A stretch of 33,869 bases of DNA from an uncultured Oscillospiraceae bacterium (GCA_934561515.1 CAKTGM010000020.1:1-33869), one strand, 5' to 3'. Numbered from the stretch's first letter, positions 15,656 to 23,250 are shown. Made by a program: numbers and translations. The notes: generated from the sequence alone by a model not told the origin.

Positions 15656-16963
15656 ATGGAAGCATTGAAAGAGAACAACGCGCCGCGCGACCGGGCGATC
15701 ATGGTCGGTCTTTCCTCGCCGCGGCTCGATAAAAAGGAAAACGCGGACGAGGAGAGCCTGGAAGAGCTGGGCGCGCTCGTGGAAACGGCGGGCGGCGTGA
15801 GCGTCGGCGTCGTGCTGCAAACGCTGCCCTCGCCCAATCCGCACACCTTCATCGGCGAGGGCAAGGTCGCCGAGATCCGCGAGCTTGTGAAGGGACAGGA
15901 GGCGACGATGGTCATCTTCGACAATGACCTCTCGCCCTCGCAGATGCGCGTTCTGTGCGAGGAATTCGGCGTGCAGGTGCTCGACCGCAGCGGTCTCATC
16001 CTTGATATCTTCGCCCAGCGGGCGAAGACGAAGGAGGGCCGCCTTCAGGTGGAGCTTGCGCAGTATCAATATCTGCTGCCGCGCCTCATCGGTATGTGGA
16101 CGCACCTGGAGCGTCAGGCGGGTACGTCGGGCAAGGGACCCATCGGCTCGAAGGGCCCCGGCGAAACGCAGCTCGAGACCGACCGCCGCCACATCCACCG
16201 CAAGATCGACAAGCTCAAATCCGATCTTGAAGAGGTGCGCCGCGTGCGCGCGACGCAGCGCGACCGCCGCAGCAAAAACGAGATCCCCGTCGTCGCCATC
16301 GTCGGCTACACGAACGCGGGCAAGTCAACGCTCCTGAACGCGCTGACCGGCGCGGGCATTCCCGCGAACGACCGCCTGTTCGACACGCTGGACACGACGA
16401 CGCGCCTTCTCACCGTGTCCGACACGCTGGATGTTGTCATCTCCGACACGGTCGGCTTCATCCGAAAGCTCCCGCACCAGCTGGTCGAGGCCTTCAAGGC
16501 AACGCTCGAGGAGCTTGAATACGCCGACCTTCTGCTGCACGTTATCGACATTTCCGACCCGCACTGGCTCGAGCAGGCGCAGATCGTGGATGAGCTCATC
16601 GAAGAGCTGGGCGCAAAGCAGATCCCCTGCCTGCGTGTTTACAACAAGTCTGATCTCTACTTCGGCGATATCCGCCCGCGCGGGGAGGACAGCGTCAACA
16701 TCAGCGCCAAGACCGGCGAGGGCGTGGACGAGCTGCTCGCGCGCATCGACAAGCTCCTCGACAAGGGGACGCGCCGCGTGACCATTCACCTGCCCTACGA
16801 CAAGGGCGGCCTTCTCGATATGCTCTACCGCGAGGCGAAGGTCGAATCCGTCGAATACGGCGAGACCATCGATATCGCGGCCGTCTGCGTGCCGCGCGTC
16901 ATCGGGCAGGTGAAGGACTACATCGAGGGCTACCGCGAGCCGAAGGAGGACTGGGAGGAATGA
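15656..16963 (+). CDS. hflX: Ribosome-associated GTPase HflX
   Basis: A 435-residue HflX GTPase, which binds the 50S subunit and splits stalled or hibernating 70S ribosomes, especially under stress. The N-terminal HflX domain has PNPHTFIGEGKV, LDRSGLILDIFAQRA and the glycine-rich GSKGPGETQLETDRR linker region. The G domain has G1 GYTNAGKST (Lys223), G3 DTVGFI (Asp264) and G4 NKSD (Asn330). A C-terminal extension of about 60 residues follows. The ATG has AAGGAG 5 bases upstream. It is the first of three same-strand genes and overlaps the next start by 4 bases. Confidence 0.96.
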   Translation: MEALKENNAPRDRAIMVGLSSPRLDKKENADEESLEELGALVETAGGVSVGVVLQTLPSPNPHTFIGEGKVAEIRELVKGQEATMVIFDNDLSPSQMRVLCEEFGVQVLDRSGLILDIFAQRAKTKEGRLQVELAQYQYLLPRLIGMWTHLERQAGTSGKGPIGSKGPGETQLETDRRHIHRKIDKLKSDLEEVRRVRATQRDRRSKNEIPVVAIVGYTNAGKSTLLNALTGAGIPANDRLFDTLDTTTRLLTVSDTLDVVISDTVGFIRKLPHQLVEAFKATLEELEYADLLLHVIDISDPHWLEQAQIVDELIEELGAKQIPCLRVYNKSDLYFGDIRPRGEDSVNISAKTGEGVDELLARIDKLLDKGTRRVTIHLPYDKGGLLDMLYREAKVESVEYGETIDIAAVCVPRVIGQVKDYIEGYREPKEDWEE

Positions 16964-17493
16964 CGTTTGAAACGACGCGCCTTCTCCTGCGTCCGTGGTG
17001 CGAGAGCGATGCGGAGAGCTGCTATCGATACGCGAGGGACCCGTTTGTCGGCCCCGCTGCGGGCTGGCCGGCGCATACGAGCGTGGAGGACTCCCGCGAG
17101 ATCATCCGAACTGTCCTCTCGGAGCCGGACACGTTTGCGGTCATTTTGAAGGAACGGCCAGACGAGCCTGTCGGCTCCATCGGCGTGTTTCCGACGGAAG
17201 CGCCGGAAATCGGGAATGAGCCGGAAATCGGCTACTGGATCGGCCGCCCGTTTTGGGGTCAGGGGCTTATCCCCGAAGCCGTGTGCGAGCTGCTGAGGTA
17301 CTGCTTTGAGGATAAAGGCGCACAGCGGGTCTGGTGTTCGCACTATGCCGGCAACGAAAAGTCAAAGCGCGTGATCGAAAAGTGCGGCTTTTCCTATGAG
17401 CTGACCTGTGAAAGGCCGGCGCTTGTGGACGATGCGCTGCGGCCGACGCTTTTTTACGCCCTCGCAAAAGAAAAGTGGGAGAAAACCCGCTGA
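16960..17493 (+). CDS. GNAT acetyltransferase, RimJ/RimL-like
   Basis: A 177-residue acetyltransferase of the RimJ/RimL type. It opens with TFETTRLLLRPW, has the acetyl-CoA loop RPFWGQGLIPEA at 96-107, and NEKSKRVIEKCGFSYE near the C-terminus. Members modify protein N-termini, antibiotics or small amines; the substrate here cannot be predicted. The start overlaps the hflX stop in ATGA, so it is translationally coupled to hflX. Confidence 0.9.
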   Translation: MTFETTRLLLRPWCESDAESCYRYARDPFVGPAAGWPAHTSVEDSREIIRTVLSEPDTFAVILKERPDEPVGSIGVFPTEAPEIGNEPEIGYWIGRPFWGQGLIPEAVCELLRYCFEDKGAQRVWCSHYAGNEKSKRVIEKCGFSYELTCERPALVDDALRPTLFYALAKEKWEKTR

Positions 17494-17509
17494 AAGGAAC
17501 ATTGAAACC

Positions 17510-18136
17510 ATGACTGAGTACCTTGTCCCATACGAGAGCGCGGAGAGCGAGTTCGAAGAAAAGCGCTCGCGCTTCATCAGCCACGTTTTCCTTGCGGAGA
17601 CGGAGGCAGAGGCCCGCGCGCGCATCGACGAGATGAAGAAGAAATACTACGACGCGCGCCACAACTGCTGGTGCTTCGTCCTGCACGACGGCACCGTCCG
17701 CTACGGCGACGACGGCGAGCCGCAGGGCACGGCGGGCCAGCCGATGCTCAACGTCTTCCAGCGCGAGGGCGTGGAGAACGTGGTGTGCATCGTCACGCGC
17801 TACTTCGGCGGCATCCTGCTCGGCGCGGGCGGGCTGACGCGCGCCTACGCCAAGGCGGCGAAGGACGCGCTCGATAAGGCGGGCAAGGCGCGGATGCAGC
17901 CCTTTTCCGTGCGGCTGCTCGAGTGCCCGTACCCGATGTTCGAGCGCGTGAAGCTGCTCATTGAAGCTCACGAGGGGCGCATTGAGTCAAGCGACTACGG
18001 CGCGGCGGTGACGCTGAGCTTTTTGCTGCCGGTGGGGAAGGTGGAACAATTCTCCGCCGCGCTCACGGAGCTTTCCGGCGGACAGATGAGCGCGGAAGAG
18101 GTCGAGCAGCGCTTCCTGCCCGGCGCAAGGGAGTAA
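17510..18136 (+). CDS. YigZ/IMPACT family protein
   Basis: A 208-residue protein of the YigZ/YvyE group. The N-terminal UPF0029/IMPACT domain (about 15-125) shows KRSRFISHVF, YDARHNCWCFVL, DDGEPQGTAGQPML and TRYFGGILLGAGGLTRAY. A DUF1949-type C-terminal domain covers about 140-200. The family is conserved but without an agreed biochemical role; the eukaryotic homologue IMPACT affects Gcn2 signalling. The ATG at 17510 gives the usual family length. AAAGGA lies about 11 bases upstream, rather far. It is the last gene of the hflX unit and is followed by a strong terminator. Confidence 0.92.
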   Translation: MTEYLVPYESAESEFEEKRSRFISHVFLAETEAEARARIDEMKKKYYDARHNCWCFVLHDGTVRYGDDGEPQGTAGQPMLNVFQREGVENVVCIVTRYFGGILLGAGGLTRAYAKAAKDALDKAGKARMQPFSVRLLECPYPMFERVKLLIEAHEGRIESSDYGAAVTLSFLLPVGKVEQFSAALTELSGGQMSAEEVEQRFLPGARE

Positions 18137-18183
18137 AAAAGCCGCGGCGCGGGGAATTGCGCTCGCGCGATACGGACAATGAA

Positions 18184-18222
18184 AAAAGGAACGCACTTCA
18201 AAGCATGAAGTGCGTTCCTTTT
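18184..18222. terminator. Strong bidirectional terminator
   Basis: A perfect 17-bp stem (18184-18200 with 18206-18222) of AAAAGGAACGCACTTCA type with a 5-base loop. It ends the hflX transcript and the convergent obg/DUF6472 transcript, whose last stop is at 18234. Confidence 0.9.
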
Positions 18223-18233
18223 ATGATGATGGG

Positions 18234-18413
18234 TCACTGCTTGCCGGCGAGGTAATAGTCGCTCTGGCCGCCGTGGTAGAAGGGACAGGCGGTCTGCTTG
18301 CCGCGCAGGAAATAGGCCATCTCGTCCTCGTCGAGCATTTGGTCACAGTAGTAGCTGTCGGCTTCCTCGTCGTAGCTGTAGTAGACGCAGTCCTCGCACT
18401 GGCTGACAGACAT
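18234..18413 (-). CDS. Cysteine-containing mini-protein, DUF6472-like
   Basis: A 59-residue soluble acidic protein starting MSVSQCEDCVYYSYDEE. Cysteines lie at 6, 9, 23 and 43, with the conserved-looking blocks YYCDQMLDEDEM and CPFYHGG. The pattern C-x2-C-xYY-YDEE ... YC-x-LDEDE ... CP-[FY]-Y matches a small family common in Clostridia (DUF6472, from memory). The four cysteines could bind a metal. The ATG at 18413 has GGGAGA about 8 bases upstream. It lies 24 bases behind obg and is probably co-transcribed with it. The terminator follows its stop. Confidence 0.85.
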   Translation of the reverse strand: MSVSQCEDCVYYSYDEEADSYYCDQMLDEDEMAYFLRGKQTACPFYHGGQSDYYLAGKQ

Positions 18414-18437
18414 GAGATCATCTCCCGGGAGTGAATT

Positions 18438-19718
18438 TTAGTGCTGGTATTCGAATTCCAGCTCGTACATACTGACGATGTCGCCATCCTTGATGCCGAG
18501 CGTCTCGAGCTGCTGGAAAACACCGTTCTCGCGCAGCATCTTGTCGAAGAACATCCGGCTCTCGTAGTCGCCGAAGTTGACGTTGCTCATGAGCCGTTCG
18601 AGCCACTTGCCCTCGACAATGTAGGTGTTGTCCTCGACGGTGATCTTGAGCGGCTCGCTTGCGTCGATCTTCACGGGCTTGGGGACATACTCCGGCTCGT
18701 AGACCGTGACGGGCGGCAGCGTTGCAAGCTTTTCGGCGATCTTGAGCACAAGCTCGCGCGTGCCGCTGTGGGACGCGGCGGAAAGAGCGAAGAGGGGGAA
18801 GCCGAGCGGCTCAACGTGCGCGCGCAGGGCTTCAAGCAGGCTCTCATCCTCCATGATGTCGGTCTTGTTGGCGACGACGATCTGCGGGCGGGCGGCAAGC
18901 TCGGGGGAGTACTGCGAAAGCTCTGCATTGATCGCGTCAAAGTCCGCGACGGGGTCGCGCCCCTCGCTGCCGGAAACGTCAACAACGTGGACGAGCAGGC
19001 GGCAGCGGTCGATATGGCGCAGGAAGTCGTGGCCGAGGCCCGCGCCCTCGGCCGCACCCTCGATGATGCCGGGAATGTCGGCCATGACAAAGGAAACGCC
19101 CTCATCGACGTACACGACGCCGAGGTTGGGGTAGAGGGTGGTGAAGTGATAGTTGGCGATCTTGGGGCGCGCCTTGGATACGACGGAGAGAAGCGTCGAC
19201 TTGCCGACGTTCGGGAAGCCGATGAGACCGACGTCCGCGAGAAGCTTGAGCTCGAGCACAACGTCGTGCTCTTCACCCTCAAGGCCGGATTTTGCAAAGC
19301 GCGGGGCCTGACGGGTCGGCGTTGCGAAGTGGGCGTTGCCCCAGCCGCCCTTGCCGCCGCGGCAGAGAATGTACGGCTCGGAGTCGGACATATCCTTGAT
19401 GATCTCGTTCGACTCCGCGTCGCGCACGACGGTGCCGCGGGGCACGCGGATCGTGAGATCCTTGCCCTGCTTGCCGAACTTGCGCCCGCCCTGACCGTCC
19501 ATGCCGGTCTCGGCGACGTATTTGCGCTTGTAGCGGAAGTCCATCAGCGTCGACATATTGTCATCGACCACGAGGACGATGTTGCCGCCGTTGCCGCCGT
19601 CTCCGCCGTCGGGACCGCCTGCGGAGACGTATTTTTCGCGGTGGAACGCCACCGCGCCGTTGCCGCCCTTGCCGGCGCGGCAGAAGATGCGTGCCTTATC
19701 GATAAAAGATGCTGCCAT
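18438..19718 (-). CDS. obg: GTPase Obg/CgtA
   Basis: A 426-residue Obg GTPase, essential for late 50S assembly and linked to the stringent response. The glycine-rich Obg fold covers about residues 1-158, with repeated GGDGGNGGN-type turns. The G domain has G1 GFPNVGKST (Lys173), the TTLYPNLG switch I, DIPGIIEGA switch II and NKTD. A C-terminal OCT domain (about 355-426) ends near EFEYQH. Start ATG 19718 has AAGGAGGTG 5 bases upstream. It has its own promoter. It would normally follow rpmA directly but is separated from it here by two inserted genes. Confidence 0.97.
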   Translation of the reverse strand: MAASFIDKARIFCRAGKGGNGAVAFHREKYVSAGGPDGGDGGNGGNIVLVVDDNMSTLMDFRYKRKYVAETGMDGQGGRKFGKQGKDLTIRVPRGTVVRDAESNEIIKDMSDSEPYILCRGGKGGWGNAHFATPTRQAPRFAKSGLEGEEHDVVLELKLLADVGLIGFPNVGKSTLLSVVSKARPKIANYHFTTLYPNLGVVYVDEGVSFVMADIPGIIEGAAEGAGLGHDFLRHIDRCRLLVHVVDVSGSEGRDPVADFDAINAELSQYSPELAARPQIVVANKTDIMEDESLLEALRAHVEPLGFPLFALSAASHSGTRELVLKIAEKLATLPPVTVYEPEYVPKPVKIDASEPLKITVEDNTYIVEGKWLERLMSNVNFGDYESRMFFDKMLRENGVFQQLETLGIKDGDIVSMYELEFEYQH

Positions 19719-19757
19719 GTTGGCACCTCCTTGATATCTTGTTATTCCTGAACAAAT

Positions 19758-19786
19758 AGTGTACCCGTTTTTCGACGATTCGTCAA
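19758..19786 (-). promoter_or_regulatory. Promoter of obg
   Basis: On the minus strand TTGACG (19781-19786), a 17-bp spacer and TACACT (19758-19763), about 40 bases before the start codon. Confidence 0.7.
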
Positions 19787-19894
19787 GAAAAACGGAGAGT
19801 TTCACAAAAAAGAAAATGCGGGGGAAAATCGGGAACTTTTGCCCTTTCGCCTGCGTCAAAGGAGACGATACCAAGCGGAAAGGAAGCGGAAGAC

Positions 19895-20716
19895 TTGAAA
19901 AGACTGCTTGCACTGATGATGGTGGTCGCCATGACGGCGGCGCTCCTGGCCTGCACAAAGGGCGGCCGGGAGAACGAAAACGATGGTGTCGATCCAGAGC
20001 CGCAGCACGCGGGCGCGGACACGATGACGCTGCGCGTGGTGGGCGACGCATCAAGCGGCACGCTCGTTCTGGCGGGGGAGACGGAGCTCTACACCCTGCC
20101 GCTCGAGGGCGTGACGCTCTATCTTGACGGCGGCAGCGTGTCCGCTTCCGAGGTTGAAAGCGGCATGAGCGCCGAGGTGTGGTACACCGGCGGCGTGCAG
20201 GAGACCTATCCCGCGCAGTTTGCGCAGGTGGTGGCCGTGTCCCTCTTGCGCGGGACGGAGGACGGCGCGAGCGACCTCTGCGGTCTTTATTTGCAGGTGC
20301 TGGAGGATCTGTGGAACGAGGACGCAGGGCTCAACGGCGGCGCGGAGATTGTAAGCGTGGATCTGAGCAAGGCGCCCGGCGGACTGACCGCGGGCGAAAA
20401 GGCGGCCGTTGCCTATGTCTTCGCACAAATGCACGGCGTGCAGGGCCTGACGATGACCTTCGACGAGCTGCGCGAGGAAGGATACCTTGCGGGAGAAAAG
20501 ACGGAGGACGGAAAAACGTCCTATTCCTTCACGAACGGCCTGCTCTTTAGCGTCACGCCTGATGAAAGCGAGGCCGGGGACTTTTCCGCGCCCGTCATCG
20601 CCTTTGCCGCCGAAAAGTGGCGCTCGCCGCTCGGCGCGTATTTCTTTACGAAATGCACGGCGCTGCGCAGCGACGGCGGCTGGGCGTACACCGTCGGCGC
20701 GGAAATGATCTCCTGA
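19895..20716 (+). CDS. Predicted lipoprotein of unknown function
   Basis: A 273-residue protein with a lipoprotein signal: a basic start, a hydrophobic core and the lipobox LLAC, giving lipidated Cys20. The mature part starts with a polar Gly/Asn/Glu/Asp segment, then a beta-rich region (about 43-110) and an alpha/beta region to the end. I recognise no domain. The start is TTG at 19895 with AAAGGAAG about 9 bases upstream. It is anchored outside the membrane. It lies in opposite orientation between obg and the rpmA-HAD unit, and its stop is one base from that of the HAD gene, with no terminator between. No clear promoter is visible. Confidence 0.75.
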   Translation: MKRLLALMMVVAMTAALLACTKGGRENENDGVDPEPQHAGADTMTLRVVGDASSGTLVLAGETELYTLPLEGVTLYLDGGSVSASEVESGMSAEVWYTGGVQETYPAQFAQVVAVSLLRGTEDGASDLCGLYLQVLEDLWNEDAGLNGGAEIVSVDLSKAPGGLTAGEKAAVAYVFAQMHGVQGLTMTFDELREEGYLAGEKTEDGKTSYSFTNGLLFSVTPDESEAGDFSAPVIAFAAEKWRSPLGAYFFTKCTALRSDGGWAYTVGAEMIS

Positions 20717-20717
20717 G

Positions 20718-21395
20718 TCAGAGAAGATCTTGAATTTGAGAAAGCGAATCGACGATCTGGTCGGCTGCGCAATGCTCCGGAACGGGGCGGTGTGCGTGGT
20801 TGTACCAGATCGTTTTCATGCCCGCGTGTTTGCCGCCGGCGACGTCGGCGGTCAGCGAGTCGCCGATCATTACGCATTCCTCGGCGGCGACGCCGGGGAG
20901 CGGAGCGCGGCAGGCGTCGAAAAACGCCTTCTCGGGCTTGCGGCAGCCGAGCGATTCCGAAACGAAGACATGGTCAAAGTAGGGGAGAAGGCCCGACATA
21001 GCGAGGCGGTTGAGCTGCTGGTCGTGGAAGGCGTTGCTCGCCGCGCAGAGGATGTACTTCCCCTTGAGATAGCGGCAGAGCGCGTCCGCGCCGTCGACGG
21101 GGATGGCGGTCTCGTAGAGAAGAGCCAGAAAACGCTGCTCAAACGCAGCGCCGTCGGCCTCGATGCCGAGGGCTTCGAAGATGCGGTTCCAGCGGAACGC
21201 AAAGAGCTGCTGCGTGGTGAGCTCGCCGCGCTCGATCTGCTGCCAGAGCACATCGTTGATGCGCGTGAAGACGGCGTAGGTGGAATCGTCGAAGGGGAAG
21301 CCGCGCTCGGCAAAGCCGATGCGCATGGCCTGCTCGGCGCATTTGCCGAAGTCGAGCAGGGTATCGTCAATATCCAAGAGGACTGCTTTGAGCAT
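20718..21395 (-). CDS. HAD-family hydrolase, YjjG-like nucleotidase
   Basis: A 225-residue haloacid dehalogenase superfamily phosphatase. The catalytic motif is LLDIDDTLLDF (nucleophile Asp8, acid/base Asp10). ASNAFHDQQLNRL is motif II, GCRKPEKAFF contains the motif III lysine, and GDSLTADVAGGKHAGMKT is motif IV. The spacing and motif IV fit the YjjG group, which hydrolyses pyrimidine nucleoside monophosphates and helps clear odd nucleotides. The ATG at 21395 has AGGAGG about 7 bases upstream. It lies directly behind the rpmA terminator with no room for its own promoter. A longer upstream frame runs through the terminator and is not used. Confidence 0.88.
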   Translation of the reverse strand: MLKAVLLDIDDTLLDFGKCAEQAMRIGFAERGFPFDDSTYAVFTRINDVLWQQIERGELTTQQLFAFRWNRIFEALGIEADGAAFEQRFLALLYETAIPVDGADALCRYLKGKYILCAASNAFHDQQLNRLAMSGLLPYFDHVFVSESLGCRKPEKAFFDACRAPLPGVAAEECVMIGDSLTADVAGGKHAGMKTIWYNHAHRPVPEHCAADQIVDSLSQIQDLL

Positions 21396-21416
21396 GGGAG
21401 AACCTCCTACAGCGGT

Positions 21417-21449
21417 AAAAAAAGATCCCCGAGCCTTCGCTCGGGGATC
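21417..21449 (-). terminator. Intrinsic terminator after rpmA
   Basis: An 11-bp stem GATCCCCGAGC with its complement (21424-21448) and a short loop, followed on the minus strand by seven Ts (21417-21423). It starts 12 bases after the rpmA stop. The ribosome site of the HAD gene lies about 8 bases beyond it. Confidence 0.85.
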
Positions 21450-21461
21450 ATCGTTGTGCAA

Positions 21462-21743
21462 TTACTCAGCGGGGTAAACAGAAGCCTGCTTACGATCCTT
21501 GCCGAGACGCTCGAAACGGAGCACGCCGCTCTCCTTGGCGTAGAGGGTATCGTCAGAGCCGATACCGACATTCACGCCCGGATGGATGTGGGTGCCGCGC
21601 TGGCGCACAAGAATGTTGCCGGCGAGAACGAACTGACCGTCAGCGCGCTTGGGACCAAGGCGCTTGGCGTTAGAGTCACGGCCGTTCTTGGTGGAGCCGC
21701 CGCCCTTCTTGTGGGCGAAAAACTGAAGACCGATGTTCAGCAT
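21462..21743 (-). CDS. rpmA: 50S ribosomal protein L27, with cleavable N-terminal extension
   Basis: A 93-residue L27 precursor. The mature start AHKKGGGSTKNGRDS is preceded by nine residues MLNIGLQFF. This is the Firmicutes-type extension removed by Prp after the Phe-Phe pair, which exposes the tail that reaches the peptidyl transferase centre. VLAGNILVRQRGTHIHPG is the conserved core. It sits in the usual order rplU-prp-rpmA, 43 bases after prp, and ends at a terminator. Confidence 0.97.
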   Translation of the reverse strand: MLNIGLQFFAHKKGGGSTKNGRDSNAKRLGPKRADGQFVLAGNILVRQRGTHIHPGVNVGIGSDDTLYAKESGVLRFERLGKDRKQASVYPAE

Positions 21744-21786
21744 GGTGATTTGCCATCCTTTCTGTAAGATGATCGGAACAGGGGGC

Positions 21787-22116
21787 TTACGCCTCCATGA
21801 CTTCGATATTGTCCGGATATTCGCTGTGCAGCTCGGAAAAGAGCAGCATCAGACCCGTTAAAAGCGCCTGACAGGTGCTCTCGTTCGCAGCGGAAAGACC
21901 GCCGGGGAGCCGGAACTCGACAGCGCCGGAGCGTTCATGGACCTTGACGGAAGCGGCAAGACCCAAAACATCGTTGACGGTGCTTTCCACAAGGCGGACT
22001 GCGCTTGTGATCGCCGCACAGACGATGTCGGAGCCTTCTTCGCTGTAACCGCTGTGGCCCTTGGCATCAAAACCGATGATGCGTTTTCCTTCGGTGAGGA
22101 AAGTAACAGTGGTCAT
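21787..22116 (-). CDS. prp: Ribosomal-processing cysteine protease Prp
   Basis: A 109-residue Prp (YsxB family), the cysteine protease that removes the N-terminal extension of L27. The family signature GHSGYSEEGSDIVCAAIT carries the catalytic pair His21 and Cys33. It is encoded between rplU and rpmA, 3 bases after the rplU stop, so it is translated next to its substrate. Its presence agrees with the MLNIGLQFF extension of the L27 gene that follows. Confidence 0.96.
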   Translation of the reverse strand: MTTVTFLTEGKRIIGFDAKGHSGYSEEGSDIVCAAITSAVRLVESTVNDVLGLAASVKVHERSGAVEFRLPGGLSAANESTCQALLTGLMLLFSELHSEYPDNIEVMEA

Positions 22117-22119
22117 GCC

Positions 22120-22431
22120 TTAGACGGAGATCTTGCCGATCTCAACCTTGGTATAAGGCTGACGATGACCCTGACGCTTGTGGTAGCCCTTCTTGGCCTT
22201 GTACTTGTAGACGCGGACCTTCTTGCCCTTGCCGTTCTTAACGACAGTTGCGTCCACCTTCGCGCCCTCCACCACGGGAGTGCCGAACTTGGTGTTTTCG
22301 CCGTCAACGATCGCCAGGACCTGATCGAAGGTCACAGCGTCGCCCGCCTCGACGGGGAGCTTCTCGATGAACAGGGTGTCGCCCTCATTCACAACATACT
22401 GCTTACCGCCGGTAACGATGATCGCTTGCAT
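22120..22431 (-). CDS. rplU: 50S ribosomal protein L21
   Basis: L21 of 103 residues, the usual length, with AIIVTGGKQYVV at the start and KKGYHKRQGHRQPYTKVEI at the end. It binds 23S rRNA early in 50S assembly. ATG 22431 is chosen because AGAGGT lies 7 bases before it. An in-frame GTG at 22440 overlaps that site. It is the first gene of the rplU-prp-rpmA unit, expressed from a strong promoter with a structured leader of about 90 bases. Confidence 0.96.
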   Translation of the reverse strand: MQAIIVTGGKQYVVNEGDTLFIEKLPVEAGDAVTFDQVLAIVDGENTKFGTPVVEGAKVDATVVKNGKGKKVRVYKYKAKKGYHKRQGHRQPYTKVEIGKISV

Positions 22432-22524
22432 TGCTTGCACCTCTTTCCTTAATTACGGACTCGCTGTCGGGGGCGTTCGAAAAGCCTCGAAAGCCTTTGA
22501 AACTTTATGCCCATTCAAAGCGGC
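22432..22524 (-). ncRNA. Structured 5' leader of rplU (candidate L21-type leader)
   Basis: Between the predicted transcription start and the rplU ribosome site, the minus strand shows a hairpin with arms CTTTGAA (22514-22520) and TTCAAAG (22495-22501). A second hairpin based on TTCGA...TTCGAA lies at about 22475-22492. Several Firmicutes have an autoregulatory L21 leader at this place. Whether this one belongs to that class is an inference from position and structure only. Confidence 0.45.
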
Positions 22525-22530
22525 TGTGTT

Positions 22531-22559
22531 AGTATACCTTGTAAAAACTGAAAAGTCAA
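22531..22559 (-). promoter_or_regulatory. Promoter of rplU-prp-rpmA
   Basis: On the minus strand TTGACT (22554-22559), a 17-bp spacer and TATACT (22531-22536): a near-consensus promoter, as expected for ribosomal protein genes. Confidence 0.8.
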
Positions 22560-22592
22560 GGACTTTTTGAGAAAAATCCGGCGCAGGATCGC

Positions 22593-22620
22593 TTGCCTTT
22601 TCCGTGCTGCGCGGTATAAT
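22593..22620 (+). promoter_or_regulatory. Promoter of the thioesterase gene
   Basis: TTGCCT (22593-22598), a 16-bp spacer and a perfect TATAAT (22615-22620), 30 bases before the ATG and divergent from the rplU promoter. Confidence 0.65.
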
Positions 22621-22650
22621 GGAAAAAAATTCTGAAAGGACGGAAAAAGT

Positions 22651-23073
22651 ATGGAGCAGAGCCTTCCGCCCATCGGGGACCCTCGCGCTTACGCGGAGAA
22701 CAACCCCTTCATGGCGTACAATCACATTGAGATCACGCGCATCGAGCCCGACGAACAGGGCGACTACCGCGCGGAGGTGCGCGTGGTGCTGCGGCACGAG
22801 TCGATGAACCTGCACGGCGCGGTGCACGGCGGACTTCTCTATGGGCTTGCCGACTGCGTGGCGGGCATCGCCGCGCGCTGCGACGGGAACGACTATGTGA
22901 CGCAGAGCGCGCACGTCAATTTCCTGCGCAACACAAGGCAGGGCACGGTCTACGCGCTTGCGGATGTTGTGCGGCGCGGGCGGCGCATGGTCGTGCTGCA
23001 CGTTGCCATCCGCGACGCGGAGGGACGCCTCCTTGCAGACTGTGCGGTGGACATGATGCGCACCGCGGAGTAA
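22651..23073 (+). CDS. PaaI-type hotdog thioesterase
   Basis: A 140-residue hotdog-fold protein of the PaaI/YdiI thioesterase group, which hydrolyses acyl-CoA thioesters. The active-site block LHGAVHGGLLYGLADCVAG has the HGG turn at about 59-61 and Asp68. VTQSAHVNFLRNTRQG and the C-terminal strands are typical. The natural substrate cannot be told from sequence. The ATG has AAAGGA about 11 bases upstream, a rather wide spacing. It is monocistronic with its own promoter and a hairpin terminator after the stop. Confidence 0.88.
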   Translation: MEQSLPPIGDPRAYAENNPFMAYNHIEITRIEPDEQGDYRAEVRVVLRHESMNLHGAVHGGLLYGLADCVAGIAARCDGNDYVTQSAHVNFLRNTRQGTVYALADVVRRGRRMVVLHVAIRDAEGRLLADCAVDMMRTAE

Positions 23074-23087
23074 CGCATATATTTAAG

Positions 23088-23126
23088 AGCGCTCCTTTGA
23101 CGAAACCGGTCGAAGGGGCGCTTTTT
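23088..23126 (+). terminator. Intrinsic terminator after the thioesterase gene
   Basis: An imperfect stem AGCGCTCCTTTGAC with GTCGAAGGGGCGCT followed by five Ts, 15 bases after the stop codon. Confidence 0.75.
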
Positions 23127-23168
23127 GCCGGGACGATGAGTTTACCGATGTAAATGCCGGAGGCGAAA

Positions 23169-23231
23169 ATGATTCAGATAAAAGGGAGAAAAGCTGAAGA
23201 TTTTTTTGCATACTTTACCAATGGATTATAA
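23169..23231 (+). CDS. Possible 20-residue peptide upstream of the SLH-dipeptidase gene
   Basis: ATG at 23169 with GGAGG 5 bases upstream opens a frame MIQIKGRKAEDFFAYFTNGL ending in TAA. The ribosome site is convincing, but so short a frame arises often by chance. The predicted promoter of the next gene overlaps its end. It could be a leader peptide, a small protein or nothing. Confidence 0.25.
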   Translation: MIQIKGRKAEDFFAYFTNGL

Positions 23232-23250
23232 AAATTCAAAGTGCTATCAT
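23222..23250 (+). promoter_or_regulatory. Candidate promoter of the SLH-dipeptidase gene
   Basis: TGGATT (23222-23227), a 17-bp spacer and an extended -10 TGC-TATCAT (23245-23250). An alternative upstream pair is TTGCAT with TATAAA at 15 bp. The leader would be about 125 bases. Confidence 0.5.

Noticed and set aside
18441..19751. 436-codon plus-strand frame opposite obg
   Set aside because: Shadow of the conserved Obg gene.
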